Assembly (NCBI GenBank): GCA_034359265.1
Contig: CP136890.1
Span: forward strand, 1,981,001 to 2,045,000
Direction: 5' to 3'
Length of the DNA: 64,000 bases
DNA from: Canna indica
Lineage: Eukaryota > Streptophyta > Magnoliopsida > Zingiberales > Cannaceae
How positions within the stretch are numbered: position 1 is the first letter of the stretch; each line of letters begins with the position of its first letter. The notes beneath the pieces are model-generated. The model was not told the DNA's origin, searched no databases, and was given only the letters and a program-made list of their open reading frames with translations. The position numbers and the translations under genes were made by a program. Below are positions 21,909 through 32,319 of the stretch, piece by piece.

Positions 21909-22054
21909 TCTTTGAAATAAAGCATTGTGTTCAATTCATGAGCAAGAATAGAATACATGAGGAGAGAAAGAGAAAATTAAAAGCGAGGAAGATAAAATAC
22001 GGAAGAAAAACAGAGAGCATACTAAAACACCACACCATAAGATTCAGCCAATAG
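21909..22054 (-). mobile_element. 146-bp LINE tail insertion (extremely 5'-truncated L1)
   Basis: Flanked by a perfect 18-bp target-site duplication GAAAAGTTGGTGTTGTTT at 21891-21908 and 22055-22072. The insert begins TCTTTGAAATAAAGCATTGTGTTCAATTCATGAG, and its first part closely matches the L1d 3' end (AGCATTGTATTCAATTCATGAG at 15049), so it is a dead-on-arrival copy of the same or a sister family on the minus strand. Confidence 0.85.
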
Positions 22055-22072
22055 GAAAAGTTGGTGTTGTTT

Positions 22073-23214
22073 GGAACAAAAGTTCTAATGTATAACCCAA
22101 TGGGCATATAAATAAAGCCAAAAGAAACTAATTAATTAGCAGCAACCATCCATGTTAATTTCTTTCCACACATATGTAGTTCATATATAGAGAGATGACT
22201 GTCAAGAGAAGGTTTATGCAGATTGTTGAAGAAGCAAATTCATTAACTAATATTCATGCAAAGGAAAAAAGATTTAGGGAGTGAAGAAGACATGATAAGC
22301 ATATTCTTCTACAATTTGATATGACTAATCTTTGATTCATAAAAGCAGCATCTCTGCTTTTATATCTTGAATTTGACCAGAATGCATAAAGGTGCCTTTC
22401 TTGACTAATGCAATATATATATAGAGAGGTATTCTATGGTTCTCTCTGCCTCTATATATATGGAATAAACCTTTATTTTGAGGATAACAAAAGATATATA
22501 ACAGTTGATACAGCCTAATGAACTGAACCAAATCTATCAATTTCAAACTCGATCGCTTGAAGGATTCTTGCTATGATATGCAATCATAAGAAGAGAGAGA
22601 GAGAGAGAGAGAGAGAAGGTTGATTTATATATGATTATAATTATAGCATCTAGAGAGTAACTTAATTTCTCTAATACCTAGTGTAGTCTCACATTCTGTT
22701 ATTATCTCATCAAACGAATAGTAACAATTTCCCTCTATCATACTTGCACATATAATTAAGTCAACTGTTGAACAGTCTCATATACATGATCTATCAACCC
22801 ATGGTGCATGTCAAGATTAAAGCACTCAATTAGTTCTACAACCAATCGAAGATTGAGCTCACAACAAGGAGAGCTTATTTAGTATATCACTGTCACTGAG
22901 AAGAAGTTGATGTCAAGCTTAATTCTTTCCATGTTTAAGGTATTCATTCCACACTAAACCCTAATAATACCTTAAAAATTTCTTTCCCCTAGCTCTGTGC
23001 TGGAATTGGTTGGCTTCTTTTCCTCTTTTCCGCATATAGCATCATACCATCATCATCATCATCATATACACATATATATATATCAGAAACACTGGCAAGA
23101 TTGAAACGGAAAAAGGCGTGGATCAGATATTAGACTAAGCATATGCTTGAGATATACTGAACCTTGTGATGTTCCGGGCTTCTTGATGGATCAAAACCAA
23201 AGTTCTGCTGTGCT
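22073..23214. other. Spacer downstream of the MIR167 hairpin
   Basis: AT-rich, non-coding. Contains a (GA)n microsatellite at about 22592-22617 and a short (CAT)n run at 23048-23064. It lies 3' of the minus-strand miRNA hairpin, so it may hold the tail of the primary transcript. No protein gene is seen. Confidence 0.5.
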
Positions 23215-23340
23215 CCCATCAGCAGATGAAACTGTCAGATGATCTGATTGATTCGTTGCAAGTATAGATCTTGAGCAGAAAGAATGAAGGAGAGCTAAAA
23301 AAGAACATATCAGATCATGCTGGCAGCTTCAGCTACTTTT
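23215..23340 (-). ncRNA. MIR167: MIR167 precursor (miR167d-like)
   Basis: The complement of 23311-23331 reads TGAAGCTGCCAGCATGATCTG, which I recognise as mature miR167 (the isoform ending in CUG). About 64 nt further along the minus strand, the complement of 23225-23246 reads CAGATCATCTGACAGTTTCATC, which pairs with the mature sequence over nearly its whole length, with a few G:U pairs and mismatches. It is therefore the expected miR167* arm. Flanking bases (GTAGC and GCTGAT) extend the stem. miR167 represses the auxin response factors ARF6 and ARF8 by transcript cleavage; it acts in flower and root development. No protein frame crosses the hairpin. The primary transcript ends and promoter are not defined here. 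Confidence 0.92.
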
Positions 23341-23459
23341 GGTGCACATATATTACATACATGCATGGACCATGCACTTAACTAATAGAGGCGAACTTGA
23401 AGAAGAGAGGGAGGCAAAGAAGAAGAGAACCCAACTAGTATTCTTGTGGGAGACTTTAA

Positions 23460-23642
23460 CTAAGAAGAAGAAGAAGAAAGAAGAAGAAGAAGAAAGAAGA
23501 AGAAGAAGAAAGAAGAAAGAAGAAGAAGAAGAAGAAGAAGAAGAAGAAAGAAGAAGAAGAAGAAGAAGAAGAAGAAAGAAGAAGAAGAAGAAGAAGAAGA
23601 AGAAGAAGAATTAATTAAGAAGAAGAAGAAGAAGAAGAAGAG
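23460..23642. repeat. (AAG)n microsatellite with AAAG interruptions, upstream of MIR167
   Basis: About 180 bp of almost pure GAA/AAG repeats, interrupted once by TTAATTAA near 23612. It sits about 130 bp upstream of the miRNA hairpin on the minus strand, where it reads as a TTC/CTT tract in the promoter or leader. The long Glu/Lys/Arg reading frame across it is a by-product of the repeat. Confidence 0.9.
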
Positions 23643-24186
23643 ATGAGATGGTGAAGTGATGATTCATAGACTTCTGTGAACGATCGGGTGCGGCTGCAAT
23701 TGGTTAAAAAGCAAACAGAATAATATTATTAACGGTGGTCCTAGTGAAGCCCAATAATATAACCAGGAAGAAAACGTTTCTACTTCATGTGATCATCCAC
23801 TATTTCACTTCTTTACGAACTATGCTAAACTAAACCTAGCTAGTCCTCTCACTTTCAAAACTCCGCATCTATTGGTCAATTTTAAAGCTTGATTAAGATA
23901 TTTAGATTTTAGAGAAGATAGTAATTAATTAAGTAACTGATATTATATGAGTTAGAAAAAATTAAAGAAATTGCTGATCGAATATATTTGTTGAAGAAAT
24001 AGATGTGTCAATATTGGTTGGTAACGGGGACAATCTATCAACTTAATAAGATGTCCTGATGGAATTCAATTATCAACGTTTCCCTATAAAGAATTGAATG
24101 ACCAGTCTCCATCGATCATCACCAAACTTAGAAAAGCGAATATGAGCGAGTACATATGTGCATGAACTTTAAAGTAACAATTCATA

Positions 24187-24228
<42 letters not shown>

Positions 24229-24759
24229 ATTTTTAGCGTGACGTCCTCTAATCAGATTAAAATTAAGTTACTGATAGTTTTTAAAATTAAGAGGTCAAAA
24301 ATCACAACAAACACCACACTTTTAGTACATGAACTTAAAGAAAAGCATCATGCATTCAGCTTTTATACTGAATAAATGTGAAAATATTCATATATATAAA
24401 AAAGGTAAAGAGATTGATTTATTCACAGCAATCTTTATTCCACCCAATAGACATTTGATTCTCCTTTACCTGCGCATGCACTGTTCAGATTTCATGCATG
24501 CTCTCGATGAGCCTTTTCTCCTATGCCTTGACCTGATCCTGTTGCCCTCTTTATTTTTTCCTCTAATTACTTTTGTTTTCACTGTTCAATCTACAGTTTC
24601 TGATCTCTTTGTTTGTGCACTTGTGGTCCAAACTTGCTTGCAGAAAGCAACGGGAAATAAATTGAGATGTTTGCGTTGCACGTATACTTAATTAATTAGG
24701 CATTTATGATGCTAATTTGCTGCACTAGTTTTTTTGATATTTTGTATTTGAGTGTTGTT
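23643..24759. other. Spacer with simple repeats
   Basis: AT-rich non-coding DNA. A (CT)n(TA)n tract lies at about 24187-24229. The 120-codon frame at 24329-24691 has no family resemblance, biased composition and no promoter signals, so I do not call it a gene. Confidence 0.5.
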
Positions 24760-25286
24760 CTGATGCGCTTAATAATCATCCTAATACTCACATATAATAA
24801 AATGCTCATGATTAGAGTTATTAGACGAAAATAATCTCAACTTTTGCGAATTTTTTAATTTTGGTCAATCCTTTGATTAATCTCAATTGTATATAAGAAC
24901 TTTCGAATTGATTTCAATAATAGCCTCCCGTCAGTGAACTAACAGCCATACTCACGGTTCGCATACGGGAGACTATTATTGAAACCAATTCGAAAATTCT
25001 TATATACAATTGAGACCAATCAAATGATTGGTCAAAATTGAGAAATTCGCAAAAGTTGAGGCTATTTTCGTCTAATACCCTTCATGATTATTGATGGAAT
25101 TACAACCTATGTCATTGTGAGTTATTAGGAGGATTATTAGGCTGATTTTTAGGAGGATATAACAAGACTCTAAAAATCAGTCTAATAATCCTCCTAACCA
25201 CTCACAATGTCATAAATAATATTTTCATCAACAATCATGAGCACTTTATTATATGTGAGTATTAGGAGGATTATTAGGCACATCAG
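24760..25286. mobile_element. Palindromic MITE, host of a second MITE
   Basis: Terminal inverted repeats: the left end CTGATGCGCTTAATAATC... continuing through CCTAATACTCACATATAATAAAATGCTCATGATT matches the reverse complement of the right end (...CAATCATGAGCACTTTATTATATGTGAGTATTAGGAGGATTATTAGGCACATCAG). A further inner palindrome lies at about 25115-25195. Without the inserted element it is about 250 bp. I could not settle its own target-site duplication, so the superfamily is open. Confidence 0.75.
24815..25081. mobile_element. Mutator-like MITE (267 bp) inserted in the outer MITE
   Basis: Flanked by a perfect 9-bp duplication TCATGATTA (24806-24814 and 25082-25090), the size expected for Mutator-like elements. 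Long inverted arms: left GAGTTATTAGACGAAAATAATCTCAACTTTTGCGAATT, right its near reverse complement, with the middle near 24940-24960. Removing the element plus one TCATGATTA restores the arm of the outer MITE, which confirms the bounds. Confidence 0.87.
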
Positions 25287-25445
25287 TTAGGAGGATTCAA
25301 TGTATATTTCTCTTTGTATTTTTACAACTGAAGATAAAAAATAAATAATGATTTGTTGATGACGTATTTGGCAAAAAAAAAAAAGAGTTGTCCTCTTGTT
25401 TTTTCAATTTCTGCTAATTGGATTTTTTAAACCATGCATGCATGT

Positions 25446-25767
25446 TGTTAAAGTCTCATATTAGTTGAGGTTGTGGTCTAGATAACATTTAAATAGATTG
25501 AATAATCATCCTCTCTATGAGCTAGCTTTTAGGATGAAGTTAACTTCAAAGCTGATTTTCTAACATGGTATTAGAGCCATACCTATTGTTGATATTGGGA
25601 CACTTACAAAACTTCATGCTCCATATGTGAATTTGACGTGAGGGGGGTGTGTTAAAGTCTCACATTGGTTGAGGTTATAGTCTAGATAGTCTTTAAATAA
25701 ATTGGATAATTCTTCCCCATAAATTAGCTTTTGAGGTAGAGTTCCGTCCGAGGCTAATTTTCTAACA
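25446..25767 (+). mobile_element. Complete TRIM retrotransposon of 322 bp
   Basis: Two similar LTRs (25446-25565 and 25650-25767), both starting TGTTAAAGTCTCA and ending TTTTCTAACA. The left LTR is followed at once by TGGTATTAGAGCC, a tRNA-Met-type primer-binding site. The right LTR is preceded by the purine tract GTGAGGGGGGTG. Flanking bases CATGT and CATGC form a 4-of-5 target-site duplication. No coding capacity, so it must be mobilised in trans. Confidence 0.85.
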
Positions 25768-26711
25768 CATGCATGGTTGCATAGTCTTTATATGCATAGT
25801 TCATGTCATTGGGTGGAGACAATGTAGGCATCAACCTATATTGAAAGATCTTGGAAAATCTAGAACAATAATGATTTAATGGATGAGATCCGTTGATAAG
25901 CGGGGGTGGAGCTACAGTATCAGAATGGGGGCAATTGCCCCATTCAATTTAAATTATGTTTCTCTTAACTATATAACCCTTTATTTTAAAAATTAACCCC
26001 CTAACTCGAAATTAATCTATTTTCCTCTTTTCTTTCTCCTGATATCTAATCCTCTCTCCCTCTCGATTTGCCATGTCAAGCATCGACCACCACCAATCTG
26101 CCGCTCCTAGTCTCCTGATGCCACCGCTCGATCGCGTGCTCTGGCCACTCCAGGCGATCATTCCGGCGTGGCGGCGTGCTCCTTCCCTCTACTCAACGAT
26201 CTCCTGCCGGCAGTCGTCCCGCGTCTGCCCACTCGTCTAGTCCAGAGTCGGCGTCAACTCCTGCACTCATGCGTCTCCGGCGTCCTGAACTCGTCCGCCC
26301 AGTTTGAAGTCGGCGTCCGACATTCACGTCCGCCCAGTCCAGAGTCAACGTCCCGCGTCCGACGTCTCCCGATCTTCCGTCGTCCGAAGGTAATTTTAGG
26401 ATTTTTTTTCCCTTGATTTATTGTCTAATTTTGATGATTAATTTCATATTGCTAATTTTTACTTAGTTTGATTACACTTGATTTAATTGCTTAATTTTTA
26501 TTTAGTTTGATTTCAATTATATTTAGTTGCTTGATTATTATTTAATTGCTTGTTTGTTTGATTCCAATTAATGCTTATTTGATTGCTTGAGTTGATTTCA
26601 TTATTTGATTGTTTGATTCCAATTAATTTTTATTTAGTAGATATTGAGAATTATTTTAAAAGAAAATTTATGCCCTAAGTGGACCATCGTCTTCGGCTAA
26701 GAAAGAAGTAA

Positions 26712-27966
26712 CACTGCAACAAAATCTTTATATATCGACATCAAATTTTCGACGCTTACTATAAGCGTCGAAATGTAAAGCTATTAAAAAAATTTAATAC
26801 GATAAATTTCGACGTCTCTTACAGGCGTCGAAATTTTTTCGACGCCTGAGAACAGACGTCGAAATTTTTTCGATGCCTAAGAACAGTCTAAATTTCGACG
26901 CCGCAGTAGGCGCCGGTATCCACGGGTTGGCCCGCCAACCCATTAACCTGCGCCTGTCGGCACGGGTAAGCCGGCGAGCGCGTGCTGGCGCGCTCGTGAG
27001 GCGGGAAATCTCCCGTCTCCTGTTGCTTTTTTTTTAAAAAAAATTATTTTTTATTTTTTATTTTTTATTTTTTATATTTTTCTATTTATACATCTACCTT
27101 CTTCATTTTTTCCTTCCTCTTCTTCCTCCTCATCAAGGTTTCTTTCTTCTATCTTCTCTTCATCTATTTTTTTCTATACATTTATTTTTTCACTAATATT
27201 TTTTTCTTCTTTTTTACGGGTTATAAAATTCATTCAATATATCAATTTTTTTATCAGGTTGGTAAATTTTTTTAACTTTTATTTATATCAAAGTTTTTAA
27301 AAATTATTACTGTTTTAATTTATACTTTTTTAATTTTTGAGCAGCACCATTGTGTTGCTCGATTTCCGCCACGTGGTCGAAATCGAGCGGGCGTGATTCC
27401 ACTGTCGTTTGATCTCCGCCACGTTGCGGAGATCAAGCGGACGCAAAATCGTCAGCCGCTCGATGTTCGCCACGCAGCGGATACCGAGCAGCGTGGCCTC
27501 ACGCCCGGCCGATGTCTGCCACGCGGCGGATATCGAGCGGTGCAGACTCGCGCCCAGTCGATGTTGCAGAAGTCGAGCAAGCGCGTTATCCAAAATGGTG
27601 CGCCTGCTCGATTTCCGCTGCACGGATTACGCGTGTGGCGGCGGCTCCTCGGTTTCCGCTGCTTTGTAGCGGAATTCGATTTTTTTAAATATTTTTTTGC
27701 GTATCGGCGCCTTAACAAGCGCCAATATGCAAACTTTTATTTTTTTAAGAATTTTTCGACGCCTGTCATTAGACGTCGCTATGTTCATATCGACACCTGC
27801 TGACGCCTATCAGCAGGCGTCGAAATGTTCGTTTCGACTCTCATTATTTTTCACTCGCTTTCGTCATTTTTTCTGACGTCAATATGTTATTTTTGAGTTT
27901 TGACTGCTGCTGGCGTCGAAATGCTTTCTTGTTTTGACGTCGAAACATAAGTGGTTTGTTGTAGTG
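26712..27966. mobile_element. Non-autonomous CACTA (En/Spm-type) element
   Basis: Ends CACTGCAACAAAA (left) and, reverse-complemented from the right, CACTACAACAAACC. Both fit CACTA terminal repeats. Flanked by the 3-bp duplication TAA (26709-26711 and 27967-27969). Subterminal regions on both sides carry many copies of a TTTCGACGCC/GGCGTCGAAA motif in both orientations, as is typical for transposase-binding subterminal repeats of this superfamily. 1255 bp long, without a transposase gene. It is inserted in the hAT-like element. Confidence 0.9.
27357..27630. repeat. Array of imperfect hairpins with a period of about 50 bp inside the CACTA element
   Basis: Units start at about 27357, 27409, 27457, 27508, 27556 and 27606. 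Each begins like GCTCGAT(T/G)TCCGCCACG and most close with a complementary arm such as GCGGAGATCAAGC. The second unit has an 11-bp perfect stem TTGATCTCCGC/GCGGAGATCAA around CACGTT. The repeats are diverged, and they interrupt the GC-rich middle of the element between the two subterminal repeat zones. Confidence 0.75.
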
Positions 27967-28104
27967 TAAATGCGGTGAAGGAAGGAGGGGGGTGCACCGG
28001 AGCACTTGGCTAACAAAGAAGTAAATGCGGCTAATAAAGAAAATCGAGTATTTGTTCATACGAGAGTTTGCTCCCCTCCAATTTGATTTTTGGCTCCGCC
28101 AATT

Positions 28105-28525
28105 TTGATAAGCACCTGCTACCTCTAATTATTTGGTGTTAGTTTGTCATATAATGAAGTGGGGGTGTTGTCCGACTAATAATTTGATTGCTGTTCCTGT
28201 TTGACATATGATTTAACAGTGCAGAAGGTTGTCTTTAAGTAATGTATTACTTAGAGCTTATTTCATGCTTGATTGTTAGCTAGCTTCTAGGCATTCATTA
28301 CATGCGGCCATTATGATGCTGAATATGAATTTTATTTCCCATTTAAAACTGGAAGAGCTGTTGAATACACTGCAATTAATTAAATCACTTTTTACTCAAA
28401 CATAAGGTTCACATGAGAATGAATTAAATGCTTTAGATCAAGGGATTGAAGACGGCAACCTCATGCCATTATATTGAGCTTGTCGCAGTCGGAAATGGCG
28501 AAATGGTGTTTGCAGAGTTGCGAAG
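28105..28525. other. Spacer at the 3' side of the TSJT1-like pseudogene
   Basis: AT-rich DNA that probably includes the former 3' UTR of the minus-strand gene. I see no other feature. Confidence 0.45.
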
Positions 28526-31428
28526 TTAGTAAAGGGATGACCAATTTGCAGCACTGCCTACTCGAGGAATCCTTGTTTCCTTCTTGGCCTGGTCATCGAC
28601 CTTATAGGTGGCGCGGCATAGCTGACCTTGGCTGTCAACCCTCAGCATTGCTTTCAGCCATTCAGAGGGTGCTCAAAACTCTGCAATCCACCAGAGGTGG
28701 TATAGAAGCAGCCTGACACAAAGAAGAGATTAACAAATCTTGAAGAATTAATGTTTATGCATGAATAATCGTAACAAAGAGTAGCTAGCAAGCAAAATAA
28801 ACCTTTAGGAAATGGTGCAAATGATTTTCCACAACCCTTTTTGACAATGTCCACATCATCAGAGAGTACAAGATGATCTTCTGAATCAGCACCCCAGAAG
28901 AATGGCACACTTCCATTAGCATCCTGCATTGGAGAAATGCATTCAGCATATACAGGATTATTTTAATCGCTTACACTTAAGGCTTGACGTTCTACAAAAG
29001 ATCAAGTCTAACTTGAAAAACTGGGCTTAGTAACTAGCCCATTGTTTCGAAATACTGGTATCTCAAGGCCCAAGTTTTTTTTTGAACCGAAGAAAACTTG
29101 TATTATATTCAAGAGATATAAAAGGATACAAGAGATAGGGAGGGAGGAAGTAAAACAAGGAACTAAAAAATAAAAAATGCAAAGAAATACAACGAGCCCC
29201 GAGCTTCCCCAGGGCCGACACGTACGAGTGTTAACTCAGAGTCGAGGGTGGCCGAAGCTTCCGTTGCTAACTCAAAGGGAGATCTAGAGCTATTCTAAAA
29301 AATTCTCTGATTTCTTTCGTGCCAAATCTTGGATCTCCAAATCATCACAAGATGGAAGCGTTCTTTCCTAAGAGCTAGTTGCCGTGAAAACGGGGGGTTC
29401 CACGGAGAATAATCGACCGAAAAAATTGCTCGTCCCGAAAGATGTAAAAAGATTCTCCATCCCTGTAAAGTAAAAACACAGTCTCTGAAAAGATGAGCAT
29501 GGGATTCGTCGAGGGTGCTGCACAGAGAACAAGCAGGCGGAACTAAGATATTGTGTTTGATCAACCGGTCCCTCGTGGGAAGTCTCTTCTTTTCTATCAA
29601 CCGGCTATTCAGCGAGAGCGCCGGAGGAAAATTATTTTGCCATAAGAATGAAGCCCAATGATCCGATGTCCCTCTGAAACTTAGAAGCCAATATAAAGAA
29701 CTTGTTGAGAATATCCCATCAGTGGTCCACCTCCAACTGTATCTGTCAGGACCTGAGCATTGCAGGTATGGTGCCAGATCTTCGGCCGGTCTAGCTAGGA
29801 GGTTAGCGGGGACCAAGTACCGGAACTGAATGGACCATCCGATAATTTCACCCGAAGGCGACCTCGATTTCGCCTCATTTATTGAGATGTCATGATTAGA
29901 AGCAGTGGAGAATAGAGAAGGATATCTACTGCTCATTCTCTCTCCATTCAGCCAAGGATCCAACCACAAACGAAAAGCGAAAGTCTCACCAGCCTAACAG
30001 ATGAGAGATACCCCGAAAAAATCAAAAAAATTGCAAATCCCCCTCCAAATGTGAGAGAGACCCTGAAGATTAGCAAAGCTGATGAATCGCAACCTGGGCT
30101 ATAAAGTCAGCAGAATGAACTCCATTTATTATGAAGGGATATAACACTTAGCAATGAACTCCTGATGTGGGAGTCACAAGTGTCAAACATGAGTGAATGA
30201 AACAGGTGGATACCTAAATCTTACAAGACAGTGATCTTATTCTTATCCGTGTTAAATTCTTACATGATCAAATAATTCACCAGAAAAGAATCAATAATCC
30301 TGTATATCATGAAAAAGGAACCCAGAGAACATATCTAAGTCTACAACTCTTCATTTGATGAACCAAAGAATTTCACTAAAAGTGAAACTTAAATATCTTA
30401 AAAAGCAGATTAAAAATACATTTTTTAGTTTATTTAATAAGTTAATTAAGCTAAGAGCAAACTAATCTTCTTGTAACTTGTTTTGGATAGTTTCAGAAAA
30501 TTCGTTATCCTTATCCCAGCATTAATCCTTCCTCATATGGGCAACGATTGGGTTCCCATGAGCTTGCCCTTGCTTTGATGCCTTCGTTTGGTCAACTACA
30601 ATGGTTGACCAATGGGCAATAACTTTATTTTATTTTTCTGCTTTGATGTTTGTTTTATTTGTTTTGTACTCTGTTTTCTTTTGGTTACCTTGTACATTCT
30701 ACCTCTTAATTTAATTTCATGGTGGGGTCTCCCTCTCAATTTCCACTAAGCTCACCAAATCTATGAAAACATCAGCAGACGTGTTCACAGCAATGTAGAA
30801 ATAAGATGATACTTACAGCGGCAATGAAGGTAGAGTTCGATGACCTATCAAACAGAACAAAAGCAAAATTTCCACCGAGATCTCTGACAACTTGACTTGC
30901 AGGAAATGGTCCTCTATCTCTTAATGTTTTATAGGCTTCAATCACAATGAATACTTCATTGGCAGTCTTCCCCAATCCATACTCTTGCTTCAGAGAAGTA
31001 ATATTCTGGATATGGCCTTGGAACAAGCAAAATACATTGCAACAGCAAATAATCTGCACAGAGATCCGAACAAGGATCAACTATATAATGTCGTTGGTTT
31101 CTTTGTTTGGACATTGGAAGTTGGAACATCACATGCGATATATCCAAGAACTCGCTCAGTCCAAGAAGAAGGTGAAGGAGAAAAAGTTATGAGATACACG
31201 TCCAAAGAACGATCTTGGCTTCTTTGTTTACCTTGGTGGAAGTAGAGGGTTCTGCTTCTCCAAGGTGTAGGCCATGCCACCGGCGAGGCCAAAACTGACG
31301 ACCACCGCGCCATCCCACGCCGCTGCGAAGTGGTCCATTAGCCGGTCGCTGCCGTCGCGACCCTCCGCCGCCGGGGCCCTCAGTTCCTCCGGGCTTTTGG
31401 CAACCTTTTGATCGAATACAGCCAGCAT
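28526..31428 (-). pseudogene. Aluminium-induced/stem-specific TSJT1-like protein gene (DUF3700, YGL and LRDR motifs), two frameshifts
   Basis: Glutamine-amidotransferase-like fold family of unknown role, linked to metal and stress responses. Four exons are readable: 31428-31232 (starts MLAVFDQKVAKSPEEL), 31053-30817 (EYGLGKTANEVF and TLRDRGPFPASQVV, the two name-giving motifs), 28923-28803 (DANGSVPFFWGADSEDHLVLSDD is split here only by length; ends APFPKG) and 28712-28526 (CFYTTSGGLQSFEHPLNG to NWSSLY). All junctions are GT-AG and phases fit. Two lesions break the frame. A net loss of 4 nt near 31040 falls inside the LFAVVDD segment of exon 2. A loss of 1 nt near 28658 converts NGLKAM to NG-stop in exon 4. 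Downstream of each lesion the family sequence resumes. Intron 2 holds a LINE. Either a young pseudogene or two sequence errors. Confidence 0.85.
29075..30060 (-). mobile_element. 5'-truncated LINE (L1e) in an intron of the TSJT1-like gene
   Basis: T run at 29075-29083 (poly-A tail on the minus strand), followed by the same kind of 3' end as the other LINEs here (CTTGTATTATATTCAAGAG). A 225-codon frame (29969-29295) covers the RT tail and zf-RVT finger: MWLDPWLNGERMS, RYSWRWTTDGIFSTSSLYW, then CSLCSTLDESHAHLFRDC. The frame is open, so this copy is younger than most. Same orientation as the host gene. I could not find a target-site duplication, so the right end is approximate. Confidence 0.8.
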
Positions 31429-32319
31429 CTTCGCCGTTGACACGATGCCAAAGTCCACGAGCACGAGACCTTTTGATCGAGCTCTCTTCCTCGCGTTTCC
31501 CTCGCCCTACTTTTATGCTTCCCTTCTCTCATGTCGTCAATGCATGAAGTTCCAAAATTGCACTCGACGATTACCCATTATTACATGAAATAGGGGCAAA
31601 ATTGGAACGCGAGAAGGGGTAGTTAGGTAATTATAGAAGTAGATAAGACGATGGAACTGACGTGGCCCGAGAAGGAAAAGTTTTAGATTTGGAACTGCTG
31701 ATCCTAATTGGTAAACCTGCTGTCTAATAATTGGAGGGAGTCCTTTATTAGATAGCATCAATATTCAGTATTTTAAAGAGAAGGTTGTCGTTCCAATTTC
31801 TTGTCTCAATGCAAGGAATAGCAATTCGTTGACTCTTCTCAATATTATTTTACAATTTTGCCCATCAATATTAATCTTAATGACACATTGGTCTATTATA
31901 TGATACCTATTTTTTTACTATATATGTTGATATTCATAATTTTAATAAATGTGAAATATATAAATAATTACAATTAATTTTAAACATAGCACAAGACAAA
32001 ACGTATTAACCAAAATACTTTTTTATGGTATGATTTGGGAAAAGAGAAAGGCAGATGAGAGAAAAATGTGAAGGTTTCATTTTAATTAAATATTAAATAT
32101 TGCTAAAACATTAAATTCAATTGATTTATTTATTTGCAAGAAAATAGATCACGAAAATAACCAGGACCATGTAGATCCCTTACGATATTTGCTAAAACAT
32201 TAGTTAAATTAGATGGATTGATAAAACTGGATATGAATGCTATTGGAATTCATACACATGCATTTTCACATTCATCTACAGCATTTACTACATATAATAT
32301 AACTCAGAGTAATTTTCCA
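31429..32319. other. Spacer between the TSJT1-like pseudogene and the ARD gene
   Basis: AT-rich, non-coding. It contains the former promoter side of the TSJT1-like gene and the 3' side of the ARD gene, which are both on the minus strand. I see no further gene or repeat. Confidence 0.5.

Larger units (their letters stand above)
25901..28104. mobile_element. hAT-like non-autonomous element interrupted by a CACTA element
   Basis: Flanked by the 8-bp duplication TTGATAAG (25893-25900 and 28105-28112), the size used by hAT elements. Ends: CGGGGGTGGAGC at the left, and at the right GGCTCCGCC, whose reverse complement GGCGGAGCC matches. Just inside the left end is GGGGGCAATTGCCCC, and inside the right end TTTGCTCCCCTCCAATT, a pattern common in plant hAT-type elements. 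A GC-rich part (26060-26400) carries only chance frames. I see no transposase. Without the CACTA insert it is about 0.95 kb. Confidence 0.75.

Noticed and set aside
23339..23614. 91-codon Glu/Lys/Arg-rich protein
   Set aside because: Direct translation of an AAG microsatellite.
29017..30110. Target-site duplication for the LINE in the TSJT1-like intron
   Set aside because: I compared the bases before the T run (CTCAAGGCCCAAG) with the right flank and found no convincing repeat, so none is reported.
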